Part shown: positions 1 through 8,268 of the stretch, one piece after another
How positions within the stretch are numbered: position 1 is the stretch's first letter
Layout of the letters: each line of letters opens with the position of its first letter
Position numbers and translations under genes: made by a program
The notes under the pieces: generated by a model
Seen by the model: the letters and a program-made list of their open reading frames with translations, nothing else
The model's database searches: none
Told to the model about the DNA's origin: nothing
DNA from: JAHJQZ01 sp963675235
GTDB taxonomy: Bacteria; Pseudomonadota; Alphaproteobacteria; Rhizobiales; Devosiaceae
Direction: 5' to 3'
Length of the DNA stretch: 64,000 nt
Assembly (NCBI GenBank): GCA_963675235.2
Contig: CAXXFU010000017.1
Span: forward strand, 496,001 to 560,000

Positions 1-179
1 TCTCGTGTCAGAACGCCGCGCTCCTGGTGCGGTCATGATTTGTCAAACAAGGTTAACAAAACCCTAACAAACGGCCCGAGAAAATCGACATTTCACCTGA
101 GATTTAACCGTGGATTCAGTGCAGTGACCACATAGTTAGAATAACGCCAAAAAAAGCATGGCTGTCCGGAGCAGCATCT

Positions 180-950
180 ATGGATCTAGCAACAATCATC
201 GGGATCACTGCCGGCGCGTTGGTCGTGGGCATCGCCATCATGCTTGGCGGATCCTTTGCCTCGTTCGTCGACATCCCGGCAATCCTGATTGTTCTGGGTG
301 GCGGGTTCGCCGCCACGCTGATCCGGTTTCCGCTGGCCGGCGTCATGAGCGCCTTCCAGGTTGGCGGCAAGGTCGCTTTCACCCACGTCAAGGTCGAACC
401 GCGCGAGTTGATCGAGAACATCGCCCAGATGGGCGATATCGTTCGTCGTTCCGGGCCACTCGGCCTTGAAGGCATCGAGGTCGGCGATCCCAATCTGAAA
501 AAGGGCGCCCAGATGATCGCGGATGGCTATGACGCCAATTTCATCCGCGATTCCATGGAACTGGCGCGCGACCAGTTTCTCACCCGTCTGACCGAAGGGC
601 AGCGCGTGTTCAAATCGCTCGGCGACGCCGCGCCGGCCTTCGGCATGATCGGTACGCTGGTCGGTCTGGTTCAGATGCTCGGCAACATGGACGACCCCTC
701 GACCATCGGCCCGGCTATGGCGGTGGCGCTCCTGACCACGCTTTACGGCGCCGTCATTTCCAACCTTGTCTGTCTGCCCATTTCCGACAAGCTCATTGCC
801 AAGATCGGTGTCGAGGAAATCAACCAGACCCTGATCATCGACGGCATCATGTCGGTGCGCGACGGCAAGAGTCCGAACCTGATCCGCGAGATGCTGGTGG
901 CCTATCTGCCCGAACATCAGCATCACGAGATCACCGAACAGGCGGCCTGA
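180..950 (+). CDS. motA: PomA/MotA-type flagellar stator subunit
   Basis: The 256-residue membrane protein has the MotA/ExbB layout: two N-terminal hydrophobic segments (about residues 5-25 and 30-50), a cytoplasmic loop, and two more segments around residues 145-200. The loop-to-membrane motif PAFGMIGTLVGLVQML is the family signature. With the next gene it should form the ion channel and torque generator of the flagellar motor in the inner membrane. Its length is close to PomA (about 250 residues) rather than E. coli MotA (295), which points to the PomA branch. motB begins 2 bases after the stop, so the two genes form one transcription unit. No flagellar structural gene is visible to the right; the left flank lies outside the window. 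Confidence 0.93.
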   Translation: MDLATIIGITAGALVVGIAIMLGGSFASFVDIPAILIVLGGGFAATLIRFPLAGVMSAFQVGGKVAFTHVKVEPRELIENIAQMGDIVRRSGPLGLEGIEVGDPNLKKGAQMIADGYDANFIRDSMELARDQFLTRLTEGQRVFKSLGDAAPAFGMIGTLVGLVQMLGNMDDPSTIGPAMAVALLTTLYGAVISNLVCLPISDKLIAKIGVEEINQTLIIDGIMSVRDGKSPNLIREMLVAYLPEHQHHEITEQAA

Positions 951-952
951 CC

Positions 953-1804
953 ATGGCACGCCGGCGGCCTGCAGATAGCTCCGTGCCCGAATGGTTGGTG
1001 ACCTTTGCCGATCTGATGTCGCTGCTTGTGTGCTTTTTCGTGCTGATCATCTCGTTCTCGATCCAGGACACACAGAAGCTCCAGGTCGTGTCCGGGTCAC
1101 TCAAGGACGCTTTCGGCATCCTCAAGGTCGAGCAGCGCGCCGCGGTGATAGAGCGCGACGGCAATCCCGAGCGCCAGCATGTCAAGAACGTCACGGACGA
1201 CACCGAAGTGCTGTCGACCGAATTCGACAATGTCGACAATCCCGACAAAGAAAAGCAGGGCCAGGAAGCCAATACCTACAGCAAGGAAAAGACCGATACT
1301 GACACCACCGCCATGTTCTCTCTGGCCTCGGCGACGCTGAAGCAGGCATTCAAGGACTTGCCAGAGATCACCAATGTCTCCGACAATCTGATTGTCGAGA
1401 ACAACGAGGAAGGGGTCAACATCGTCATTGCCGACCAGCAAGGCCGGGCGATGTTCCCGCCGGGCTCGAAATACCCCAATGAGGAAACCCGGGCCGCCAT
1501 CGCGGCGCTGGCGCCGGTGCTGGCGAAAATGCCCAATCAGATCCGTATTTCCGGCCATGTCGCTGCCGGCAACGACTATCCCAACCCGCGCTACGGCAAG
1601 TGGGAGCTTTCCGCCGACCGCGCCAATGTCACCCGTGCCATCCTCGAAGAGCACGGCGTGCCGGAAAGCCAGATCTTCTCGGTGGTCGGTCGCGGCGAAG
1701 CCGAACCCTATTTCCCCAACGATCCCTACCTGGCGACCAACGAGCGCATCTCCATTCTTCTGGTCATCGAAGAGCCGCCGGTGCCACCCGGCCTCATGCC
1801 CTGA
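953..1804 (+). CDS. motB: PomB/MotB-type stator subunit with OmpA-like peptidoglycan-binding domain
   Basis: The 283-residue protein has one N-terminal transmembrane helix containing the ion-binding aspartate in FADLMSLLVCFFVLI (Asp20), a linker (about residues 50-130) rich in charged residues, and a C-terminal OmpA/MotB domain with the segment around SADRANVTRAI. It anchors the stator to peptidoglycan while Asp20 carries the ion. The FADLMSLL.CFFVL wording is typical of PomB-like proteins rather than of E. coli MotB, so sodium coupling is possible but cannot be decided from sequence alone. It is translationally coupled to motA. A hairpin follows directly, before the convergent nfeD. Confidence 0.93.
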   Translation: MARRRPADSSVPEWLVTFADLMSLLVCFFVLIISFSIQDTQKLQVVSGSLKDAFGILKVEQRAAVIERDGNPERQHVKNVTDDTEVLSTEFDNVDNPDKEKQGQEANTYSKEKTDTDTTAMFSLASATLKQAFKDLPEITNVSDNLIVENNEEGVNIVIADQQGRAMFPPGSKYPNEETRAAIAALAPVLAKMPNQIRISGHVAAGNDYPNPRYGKWELSADRANVTRAILEEHGVPESQIFSVVGRGEAEPYFPNDPYLATNERISILLVIEEPPVPPGLMP

Positions 1805-1807
1805 TCC

Positions 1808-1826
1808 CGGCGCCGTTGAGGCGCCG
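1808..1826. terminator. GC-rich hairpin between convergent motB and nfeD
   Basis: CGGCGCC and GGCGCCG form a 7-bp stem with a 5-base loop in the 24-base gap between the two convergent stop codons. There is no T-run on either side, so bidirectional termination is only a suggestion from position. Confidence 0.4.
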
Positions 1827-1828
1827 TA

Positions 1829-2284
1829 TCAGGTGTCAGCCTCGACGGTCAGCACCGTTCCCTGAGCACCTGTGACCCGCACGCTCGTGCCCCTGGGAAG
1901 GTCCGGACCGGTGACCCGCCAGGTCGAATCGCCAAGCTTGGCCCGTCCGAACCCACCCGAGATGGCTTCGGTCAGTTGCGCCTGCTGGCCGATCAACTGC
2001 TCGGCTCTCTTGTTAAGCATGGGCCGGTCGGATTTATCGAGCTTGCGGCGGCGGGCGAAGGTCAGCCAGAGCACGACACCGGCAATCGACACCGCCCCGA
2101 ACAGTACCCACTGGATCGAGAACGAGGCTAGGTTGAGCAGAGCCACGATGCCGGTGATCACCGCGGCGATGCCGAGCCAGACCAGAACACCGCCGGGTAC
2201 GATCAACTCAAGGGCCAGCAGGATGAGGCCGGCGACAATCCACGACCAGCCGCCATATTGGCCTATCAGTTCCATTACCTGCAT
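1829..2284 (-). CDS. NfeD-family membrane protein (short form)
   Basis: The 151-residue protein starts MQVMELIGQYG. It has three to four closely packed hydrophobic segments (about residues 10-85) and a C-terminal soluble OB-fold-like domain of about 60 residues ending in TVLTVEAD. This is the short NfeD type that accompanies SPFH/stomatin proteins and is thought to work with them in membrane microdomains or envelope quality control. The upstream SPFH gene ends 10 bases before this start, so they form an operon. In-frame codons run upstream into the SPFH gene, but homologues begin near MELIGQYG, which favours the downstream ATG at 2284 or 2275. Confidence 0.85.
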   Translation of the reverse strand: MQVMELIGQYGGWSWIVAGLILLALELIVPGGVLVWLGIAAVITGIVALLNLASFSIQWVLFGAVSIAGVVLWLTFARRRKLDKSDRPMLNKRAEQLIGQQAQLTEAISGGFGRAKLGDSTWRVTGPDLPRGTSVRVTGAQGTVLTVEADT

Positions 2285-2294
2285 GACTGAGTTC

Positions 2295-3269
2295 CTATTG
2301 TCCGGCCGACGGCGGACGACCGCCGCGCCGCGATGCCGCCGAACCGGTATCGCCGAAGGTTTCCTTGGCGATCTCGGCAATACCGCCGATGGCGCCGATG
2401 ACGCTGGCGGCTTCGACGGGCAGCATCAGCACCTTCTGGTTCGGCGATGTGGCGATGCCTTCGAGCGCCTTGATGTAGTTGTTGGCGACGAAATAGTTAA
2501 TCGCCTGCACATCGCCCTTGGAAATGGCTTCGGAAACCATCTGGGTCGCCTTGGCTTCGGCCTCGGCCGACCGTTCGCGTGCCTCGGCGTCGCGGAAGGC
2601 AGCTTCCTTGCGGCCCTCGGCTTCCAGAACCTGCGACTGCTTCATCCCTTCAGCTTCGAGAATGGCTGACTGGCGCTTGCCCTCGGATTCGAGGATCAGC
2701 GCACGCTTTTCACGTTCGGCCATCATCTGGCGGGCCATCGAGTCAACGAGATTTGTCGGCGGATCGATGTCCTTGATCTCAATGCGGGTGATCTTGACGC
2801 CCCAGGCCGAAACGGCGGTGTCGACGACACGCAGCAGCCGCGCGTTGATCTCGTCGCGGTTGGACAGCAGTTCATCGAGATCCATCGAGCCCATGACCGA
2901 GCGGATGTTGGTCATGGTCAGGTTGAGGATGGCGTGTTCGAGCTGGGCGACCTCGTAGGCCGCCTGGGCGGCGTCCAGCACCTGGTAGAAATTGACGCCG
3001 TTGACGGTCACCGTGGCATTGTCGCGGGTGATGACCTCCTGATGGGGCACGTCGAGCACCTGTTCCATCATGTTCATGCGCTTGCCGATGCCATCGATGA
3101 ACGGGATGATCAGATTGAGGCCCGGCGTCAGGGTCCGCGTGTAGCGCCCGAAGCGCTCGACGGTGAAGTTATGGCCTTGCGGCACCGTCTTGACGCCGGC
3201 GAACAGCACGAGGATCGCCAGGATCCCGCCTCCGATCAATACGACCGACAGTCCGTCCAGAAATTCCAT
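2295..3269 (-). CDS. SPFH/stomatin-like membrane protein (QmcA type)
   Basis: The 324-residue protein has one N-terminal membrane segment (residues 8-26), then a band-7/SPFH domain beginning TVPQGHNFTVERFGRYTRTL and running to about residue 190. An alanine/glutamate-rich coiled coil follows (about 190-265, repeated ILEAEG/VLEAEG units), then a hydrophobic C-terminal part. Such proteins oligomerise into membrane cages that modulate proteases and microdomain organisation. The partner NfeD gene follows within 10 bases. The start is 26 bases from a clear gap and is preceded by an AGGAGGAAAC-like ribosome binding site. Confidence 0.93.
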   Translation of the reverse strand: MEFLDGLSVVLIGGGILAILVLFAGVKTVPQGHNFTVERFGRYTRTLTPGLNLIIPFIDGIGKRMNMMEQVLDVPHQEVITRDNATVTVNGVNFYQVLDAAQAAYEVAQLEHAILNLTMTNIRSVMGSMDLDELLSNRDEINARLLRVVDTAVSAWGVKITRIEIKDIDPPTNLVDSMARQMMAEREKRALILESEGKRQSAILEAEGMKQSQVLEAEGRKEAAFRDAEARERSAEAEAKATQMVSEAISKGDVQAINYFVANNYIKALEGIATSPNQKVLMLPVEAASVIGAIGGIAEIAKETFGDTGSAASRRGGRPPSAGQ

Positions 3270-3350
3270 TGTTTCCTCCTAGCGCCACAGCGGCATCTCA
3301 AAGATGTAGGAGCATACGCTGTTCGCCGCAATACACGTCCGGCCGGCAGG

Positions 3351-4373
3351 TCAGCCAACCCAGCCCCTGAGTTCGTTGCGCGCCACCTGCTCGATCACGT
3401 CCATGCCGACCTGGGAATCGTTGAGGCAGGGGATATAGGCATAGTCGGTGCCGCCGGCCTCGATGAACTGCTCGCGCCCTGTGATCGCCAGTTCTTCCAG
3501 CGTTTCCAGGCAGTCGACGGAAAAGGCCGGGGCGAGGATGGCCAATTTCTGCACGCCCTTTTTCGGCAACGCCATCAGGGTCTCGTCGGTATAGGGCTGA
3601 AGCCATTCGGCCGGACCGAAGCGGGACTGGAATGTGACCATCAGCCGCCCGTCGGGCCAGCCGAGTTTCTCACGCACCAGCCGCGTCGTCTTCAGGCACT
3701 GGCAGTGGTAGGGGTCGCCGGCCTCGAGATAGGACTTCGGCATGCCGTGATAGGAGGTGATGACGAGATCGGGTTCGAAATCGAGGGATTTGACCCCCGT
3801 TTCGATGCTTTTCGCCAGCGCGTCGATGTAGACTTCGGTCTCGAAATAGGGCGGCACGGTCCGGACTGCCGGCTGCCAGCGCATGGCCTTCAAGGCATCG
3901 AAAGCCTTGTCATTGGCCGTCGCCGTCGTCGGTGCCGAATATTGCGGATAAAGCGGAAACAAAAGGATGCGGTCGCAGCCCGCCGCCTTCATCGCCTCGA
4001 GCCTTTCGGCAACCGGCGGGTTGCCGTAGCGCATGGCGAAATCGACAATGACATCGCCGCCAAGCCGGCTGCCGAGCTTTTCGGCCTGGCTTTTCGAGAT
4101 GACCCGCAGGGGCGAATCGCCCGCCTCGCGATCCCAGATCTTGTCATAGGCCGCGCCGCTTTTTTGCGGCCGTGTGTTGAGAATGATGAGATTGAGCAGC
4201 AGCCACCAGAGCACGCGCGGCGTCTCGATCACGCGTTTGTCCCACAAGAATTCGCCGAGATAGCGCCGCATCGAGGCGAAATCTGTGGCGTCGGGCGTAC
4301 CGAGATTCAATAGGAGAACGCCGATCTTCGATTTGGCAATCGGCGGATGGTCGGCAGGCAATAGAGGCGTCAT
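3351..4373 (-). CDS. hemH: ferrochelatase
   Basis: The 340-residue cytosolic or membrane-associated enzyme inserts Fe2+ into protoporphyrin IX, the last step of heme synthesis. The N-terminal GVLLLNLGTPDA signature, the catalytic histidine in SYHGMP and the conserved glutamate in VDCLETLEEL are all present; the length matches the family (about 320-350). I prefer the internal ATG giving MTPLLPADHP, because the extra 12 upstream residues are not family-like. It is monocistronic and diverges from the nucleotidase gene. A second heme enzyme, hemN, lies 6 kb downstream. Confidence 0.95.
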   Translation of the reverse strand: MTPLLPADHPPIAKSKIGVLLLNLGTPDATDFASMRRYLGEFLWDKRVIETPRVLWWLLLNLIILNTRPQKSGAAYDKIWDREAGDSPLRVISKSQAEKLGSRLGGDVIVDFAMRYGNPPVAERLEAMKAAGCDRILLFPLYPQYSAPTTATANDKAFDALKAMRWQPAVRTVPPYFETEVYIDALAKSIETGVKSLDFEPDLVITSYHGMPKSYLEAGDPYHCQCLKTTRLVREKLGWPDGRLMVTFQSRFGPAEWLQPYTDETLMALPKKGVQKLAILAPAFSVDCLETLEELAITGREQFIEAGGTDYAYIPCLNDSQVGMDVIEQVARNELRGWVG

Positions 4374-4734
4374 GGGCTCGATTCCGGGCAAGTCGGAGGC
4401 AGTGCACATTAGTCAATGCGGCACAGATCGCAATCTCCGGCTATGCGACGATATGCCTCGCGTTGGCCGAAAAGGCGCTATATGCTCACCCGCATGCAGG
4501 CCGACGTGACACCAGAATATTCGTTCCGCAGATACTCGCCTCGCGAGGCTCTCGGAACGGGCATGCTTGTTCACAGGTTGCTACATGACGTTTTGATGAA
4601 AGTTTTGTGACACCCGGCCCGGTGCTATGGATTGGGCAAGCACCGTCTGGCCGGTCGACATGCAACTGTCATTTGCCATGACTAACACGCTCTGCTGACC
4701 CTAGCCATTCGTGCGACACGGAGAGGAAACGAAG
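4374..4734. promoter_or_regulatory. Divergent hemH / 5'-nucleotidase intergenic region with nested palindromes
   Basis: I see no gene in this 361-base divergent region. It contains CGTTCCG (4522-4528) and CGGAACG (4553-4559) flanking the 12-bp palindrome GCCTCGCGAGGC (4538-4549), and, nearer the nucleotidase, an inverted repeat GTCAT-N5-ATGAC (4668-4682). Either could be an operator. A CTGTCAT half-site resembling half of a PHO box overlaps the second, but the other half does not match. Confidence 0.4.
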
Positions 4735-6324
4735 ATGAAGAAACTGCTTTTGGGCGCCGCGACACTCGCGGTCATGGCCGGAGGCGGCACTGCCGCCCAC
4801 GCCGATTTCACGTTGAACATTCTGCATTTCAACGATTTCCATTCGCGCTACGATTCAATCAACAAGTACGATTCGAATTGCGACGCCGATGCGGAAGCCG
4901 CCGGCGAGTGCTTTGGTGGCATGGGCCGTCTGAAGGCAGCCATTGACACGCGCCGGGCCGCGCTCGAAGGCGAGAATGTCGTCCTGCTCGACGCCGGCGA
5001 CGACTTCCAGGGTTCGCTTTATTACACGACCTACCATTCCGACGTCGTCAACGAGTTCAACAACCAGCTCGGCATCGACGTCATGGCCGTGGGCAACCAC
5101 GAATTCGACAATGGTCCGGAAGAGCTGGCCAAATTCCTCGACGGTGCCACGTATCCGATCATTTCGGGCAATACCGTCGTTTCCTCCGAGCCGCTGCTGG
5201 CCGGCAAGCTGCCGGGCATCTTCATCCTCGAGGTCGGCGGCGAAAAGATCGGCGTTGTCTCGGCCCTTGCCGAAGACACCATCGACACGTCTTCGCCTGG
5301 CGACAATGTGCGTTTCGCCAATATCGAGGACAATCTGATCGGTGCGGTGCAAGGGCTCGAGGCCGCCGGCATCAAAAAGATCATCGCCCTGACCCATGCC
5401 GGGTTCCCGCGCGATCTCAAGATCGCGGCCGCCGTGCCGGGTATCGACGTTATCGTCGGCGGTCACTCGCACACCACCATGTCGAACACCGTCGAAGGTG
5501 CCGAAGCCTACCCGACCATGGTCGGCGACGTGCCGGTCGTCACCGCCGGTTCCTATGCCAAGTTCCTCGGCGAGCTGAAGGTCACCTGGGACGATGACGG
5601 CAATGTCACTGCCGCCTCCGGCGACGCGATGCTGCTCGACGCCTCGATCACCCCCGACGCAGCGGTCAATGCCCGCCTCGCCGAACTGGCAGCTCCGATC
5701 GAGGAACTCAAGGCCAAGGTCATCGGCACCGCCACCGACAACATCGACGGCAGCCGCGACACCTGCCGCGCCATGGAATGCGCCATGGGTGTGCTCGTTG
5801 CCGACGCGCTGCTCGACCGTGTCACCGATCAGGGCGTTTCTATCGCCATCCAGAATGGCGGCGGCCTGCGCTCCTCGATCGATGCGGGCGACATCACCAT
5901 GGGTGAAGTGCTGACGGTCCTGCCGTTCTCCAACACCCTCGCGACCATGCAGCTCAAGGGCGCCGACGTCGTTGCCGCGCTCGAGAACGGGCTCAGCCAG
6001 GTCGAAGAGGGCGCCGGTCGCTTCCCGCAGGTCGCCGGTCTCAAGTACACCTGGACCAAGGCCAAGCCGGCTGGGGAACGTGTCATCAAGGCCGAAGTCA
6101 TGGTCGACGGGGCTTGGGCGCCGATCGATCCGGCCGCGACCTACGGTGTTGTGACCAATAATTACATGCGCCAGGGCGGCGACGGCTATGGCGTGTTCGA
6201 GACCAACGGCATGAACGCCTACGATTACGGCCCGCCGCTCGAAGACGTTGTGGCCGAGTACATTGCCGGCCTCGGCGGCGAATACACCCCGCAAACCGAC
6301 GGTCGCATCACCGAAGTCGAATAG
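4735..6324 (+). CDS. Secreted bifunctional metallophosphatase / 5'-nucleotidase (UshA family)
   Basis: The 529-residue protein begins with a Sec signal peptide (MKKLLLGAATLAVMAG to about AHA, residue 23). The calcineurin-like metallophosphatase domain shows all metal motifs: HFNDFHSRYD, DAGDDFQGS, GNHEFD, THAGF and GGHSHT (to about residue 300). The C-terminal 5'-nucleotidase domain carries the substrate motif NGGGLRSSID. It should release phosphate and nucleosides from extracellular nucleotides in the periplasm. The start follows GAGAGGA; an ATG eight codons upstream would spoil the signal peptide. A strong terminator follows, so it is monocistronic. Substrate (nucleotide or cyclic nucleotide) is not resolved. 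Confidence 0.92.
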   Translation: MKKLLLGAATLAVMAGGGTAAHADFTLNILHFNDFHSRYDSINKYDSNCDADAEAAGECFGGMGRLKAAIDTRRAALEGENVVLLDAGDDFQGSLYYTTYHSDVVNEFNNQLGIDVMAVGNHEFDNGPEELAKFLDGATYPIISGNTVVSSEPLLAGKLPGIFILEVGGEKIGVVSALAEDTIDTSSPGDNVRFANIEDNLIGAVQGLEAAGIKKIIALTHAGFPRDLKIAAAVPGIDVIVGGHSHTTMSNTVEGAEAYPTMVGDVPVVTAGSYAKFLGELKVTWDDDGNVTAASGDAMLLDASITPDAAVNARLAELAAPIEELKAKVIGTATDNIDGSRDTCRAMECAMGVLVADALLDRVTDQGVSIAIQNGGGLRSSIDAGDITMGEVLTVLPFSNTLATMQLKGADVVAALENGLSQVEEGAGRFPQVAGLKYTWTKAKPAGERVIKAEVMVDGAWAPIDPAATYGVVTNNYMRQGGDGYGVFETNGMNAYDYGPPLEDVVAEYIAGLGGEYTPQTDGRITEVE

Positions 6325-6351
6325 TTCCGATTTCGATCAGAGCACTCAGAC

Positions 6352-6380
6352 GCCCCGGGCTTCGGTCCGGGGCTTTTTTT
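6352..6380 (+). terminator. Rho-independent terminator after the nucleotidase gene
   Basis: GCCCCGG and CCGGGGC form a 7-bp GC stem around an 8-base loop, followed by seven T residues, 28 bases after the stop codon. Confidence 0.9.
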
Positions 6381-6445
6381 GGGCGCAAGTATCGTTTGCG
6401 CCATCCCCTTTCCAGACCGGGATCGGGGGCCCAAGAGGCTGATCG

Positions 6446-8071
6446 CTACGGCGCGAAACTCGCCAGAAGCATCAGCAGCCCGAAACCGAGCAGCACCAGC
6501 GCGCCGACGATTTCCAGCGCCGAAACGACACGTTCAGCCCGGTCGGCCTTTGAGCCGATCTTCAGGGCCAGCGCCTTGGCGCCGACGGCAAGGCTGGCGA
6601 GCAGCGACACCGTCAGCGCCGTCCCCAGTCCCATCAGGAAGACCGCGGCGATACCGGCCATCAGCACGCCCTGAGACAGGGCGAAGACCAGCACCACCAG
6701 CGCACCGGAACACGGCCTCAGCCCGACCGCCAGCACCAGTCCGACCGCTTCCCGGATCGAGCCGGTTCTCGCCGGAACGACGACATGGTGGTGCGCGTGA
6801 CCCTCATGAGCATCATTGTCGTGAGCATGACCTTCGTGCCGATGATCGTCATGGCTGTGATTGTCATGGCGATGCCCGAAGCCGGCAAGCTTGCGGATCA
6901 GCAGCCAAAGCCCGAGCGCGACGATCAGCCCGTAGGAGGCGATCTCGATCGAGAAGGCGACGCCCGACATGGCGGTGCTGGTGAGATTGAGCGCCGCCGC
7001 CGCGACCAGCACGAAGACCACCGCTGTCACCGACTGCATCAGCGCGGCCGCGAAGCTCAGCGCGATGCCGTTCTTCAGCTGGCGCTCTCCGGCCAGCATG
7101 TAGCTCGAGATCACCACCTTGCCGTGGCCTGGCCCGGCTGCATGGAAAATGCCGTATAGAAAGCTCAACAGCCCGAGAACGAGGAAGGCGCTGGTATCGT
7201 TGCGGAAGGCGCCGAGCCCTTCGCTCATGGCGATGTAGAAGGCCTTCTGCTGGGCGTTGATCCAGCCGAGAACACCGGTCTTCGGCATCGGCAGGTTGCG
7301 CTCGGGCGGCGGGCCGCCGAAAGGCGCGGAGACCGGCCGGGTGGCGGCGGCGATGGCATCGAGCGCCGTTGCCGGTTCGTTGGCGGCGGCGGTCTCGGAT
7401 TTGGCGCCGAGCGGACAGTGAACCAGGATGATATTGGCCTGGCTCCGGGCCAGCGCCTTCAGCTCGGACGGCACGGCCACGACGTCGGCACCGATGGCGG
7501 CGAGTTTGGCGGCATCGGCATCGCTCAGCGGCTGTGGTGGATGGCTTTGAACCGAGCAGCCGAGCGGAGCGCCGCTGAGCTTTGCGCCACCGCTGTCGGG
7601 AAAGGAGAAGGCGACATAGTAGTCGGGGTCGGAAACCTCGATTTCGAGCGTATCGCCAATCTCGTAGGTTTTGGTCGGCACGATGGAGAACTGGAGCACG
7701 ACGCGGCCATTCTCCATATGCATGCGCGCGCCCGGAACCGACCGGAAGATCAGATCCTTCTGCCCCTCTCCGGCGAATGTGTAGTAGTCGAACTCGCTCA
7801 GCCCCAGCAGGTTTTCGTCAGCCAGGTCCTGCATTTCGTCGGGCGTGACCGAACCGTCATCATCGACATCGAGCCCTTGGATCACCCAGGCCGAGAAAGC
7901 CTCGTCGAAGACCCAGCGATGCCGGATCTCGGCGAATTGTCCCTGATGGTTGAAAACGATTTGGGCCGTCGAATCGACGAAGATATGAGGATGGGCCAGG
8001 GCCGGGCCGGCCATGGCCAACATGAAGGCGGCAAAAGCAATCAGCGCACGAAGGCTGACCAGATGACGCAT
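6446..8071 (-). CDS. DUF1007 domain fused to nickel/cobalt efflux-type permease
   Basis: This 541-residue protein combines two parts often encoded separately. Residues 1-25 are a signal peptide (ending GPALA, then HPHIFVD, the DUF1007 start). The periplasmic DUF1007 domain (to about residue 215) contains an EF-hand-like loop DVDDDGSVTPDE. A Pro-rich linker leads to a NiCoT/RcnA-like permease with HAAGPGHGK in an early helix and a histidine-rich cytoplasmic or periplasmic loop (about 20 His in 35 residues, about residues 390-425) before the last three helices. It probably exports or imports Ni2+/Co2+. The start is fixed by GGAGG eight bases before ATG at 8071. No B12 or nickel riboswitch is seen upstream. 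Confidence 0.88.
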   Translation of the reverse strand: MRHLVSLRALIAFAAFMLAMAGPALAHPHIFVDSTAQIVFNHQGQFAEIRHRWVFDEAFSAWVIQGLDVDDDGSVTPDEMQDLADENLLGLSEFDYYTFAGEGQKDLIFRSVPGARMHMENGRVVLQFSIVPTKTYEIGDTLEIEVSDPDYYVAFSFPDSGGAKLSGAPLGCSVQSHPPQPLSDADAAKLAAIGADVVAVPSELKALARSQANIILVHCPLGAKSETAAANEPATALDAIAAATRPVSAPFGGPPPERNLPMPKTGVLGWINAQQKAFYIAMSEGLGAFRNDTSAFLVLGLLSFLYGIFHAAGPGHGKVVISSYMLAGERQLKNGIALSFAAALMQSVTAVVFVLVAAAALNLTSTAMSGVAFSIEIASYGLIVALGLWLLIRKLAGFGHRHDNHSHDDHRHEGHAHDNDAHEGHAHHHVVVPARTGSIREAVGLVLAVGLRPCSGALVVLVFALSQGVLMAGIAAVFLMGLGTALTVSLLASLAVGAKALALKIGSKADRAERVVSALEIVGALVLLGFGLLMLLASFAP

Positions 8072-8138
8072 GTGACTGCCTCCACGTGCAAGTCTAGGCC
8101 AAGTTCTCGAAAGCCCGCTTGACGGAACCCGAAAACCG

Positions 8139-8220
8139 CTACCCAGTTTTCCTGAACGCGCCTCCATCTTGTTTTCAGAAATGGTGGGCGCCACTTTTCC
8201 GGTTCCAAAACGCGACAAAA
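8139..8220. repeat. Two copies of a dispersed intergenic repeat (decayed)
   Basis: The stretch 8139-8169 matches the reverse complement of 15770-15800 at about 22 of 31 positions; a second, weaker relative lies at about 8186-8217. Both sit between genes and share an 'aaccg-t-ccca-tt' core that I associate with short intergenic repeats common in Hyphomicrobiales. Confidence 0.45.
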
Positions 8221-8268
8221 CAAAGACCAAGAGCATTCGTTTTGAGTCTTTCAAAACGTGAAGCGCTG

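Noticed and set aside
4666..4684. PHO box in front of the 5'-nucleotidase gene
   Set aside because: Only one half-site (CTGTCAT) matches; the second half does not follow the direct-repeat consensus.
8072..8268. Cobalamin or nickel riboswitch upstream of the Ni/Co permease
   Set aside because: No B12-box or NiCo-aptamer-like conserved segments found; the gap holds repeat-like sequence instead.
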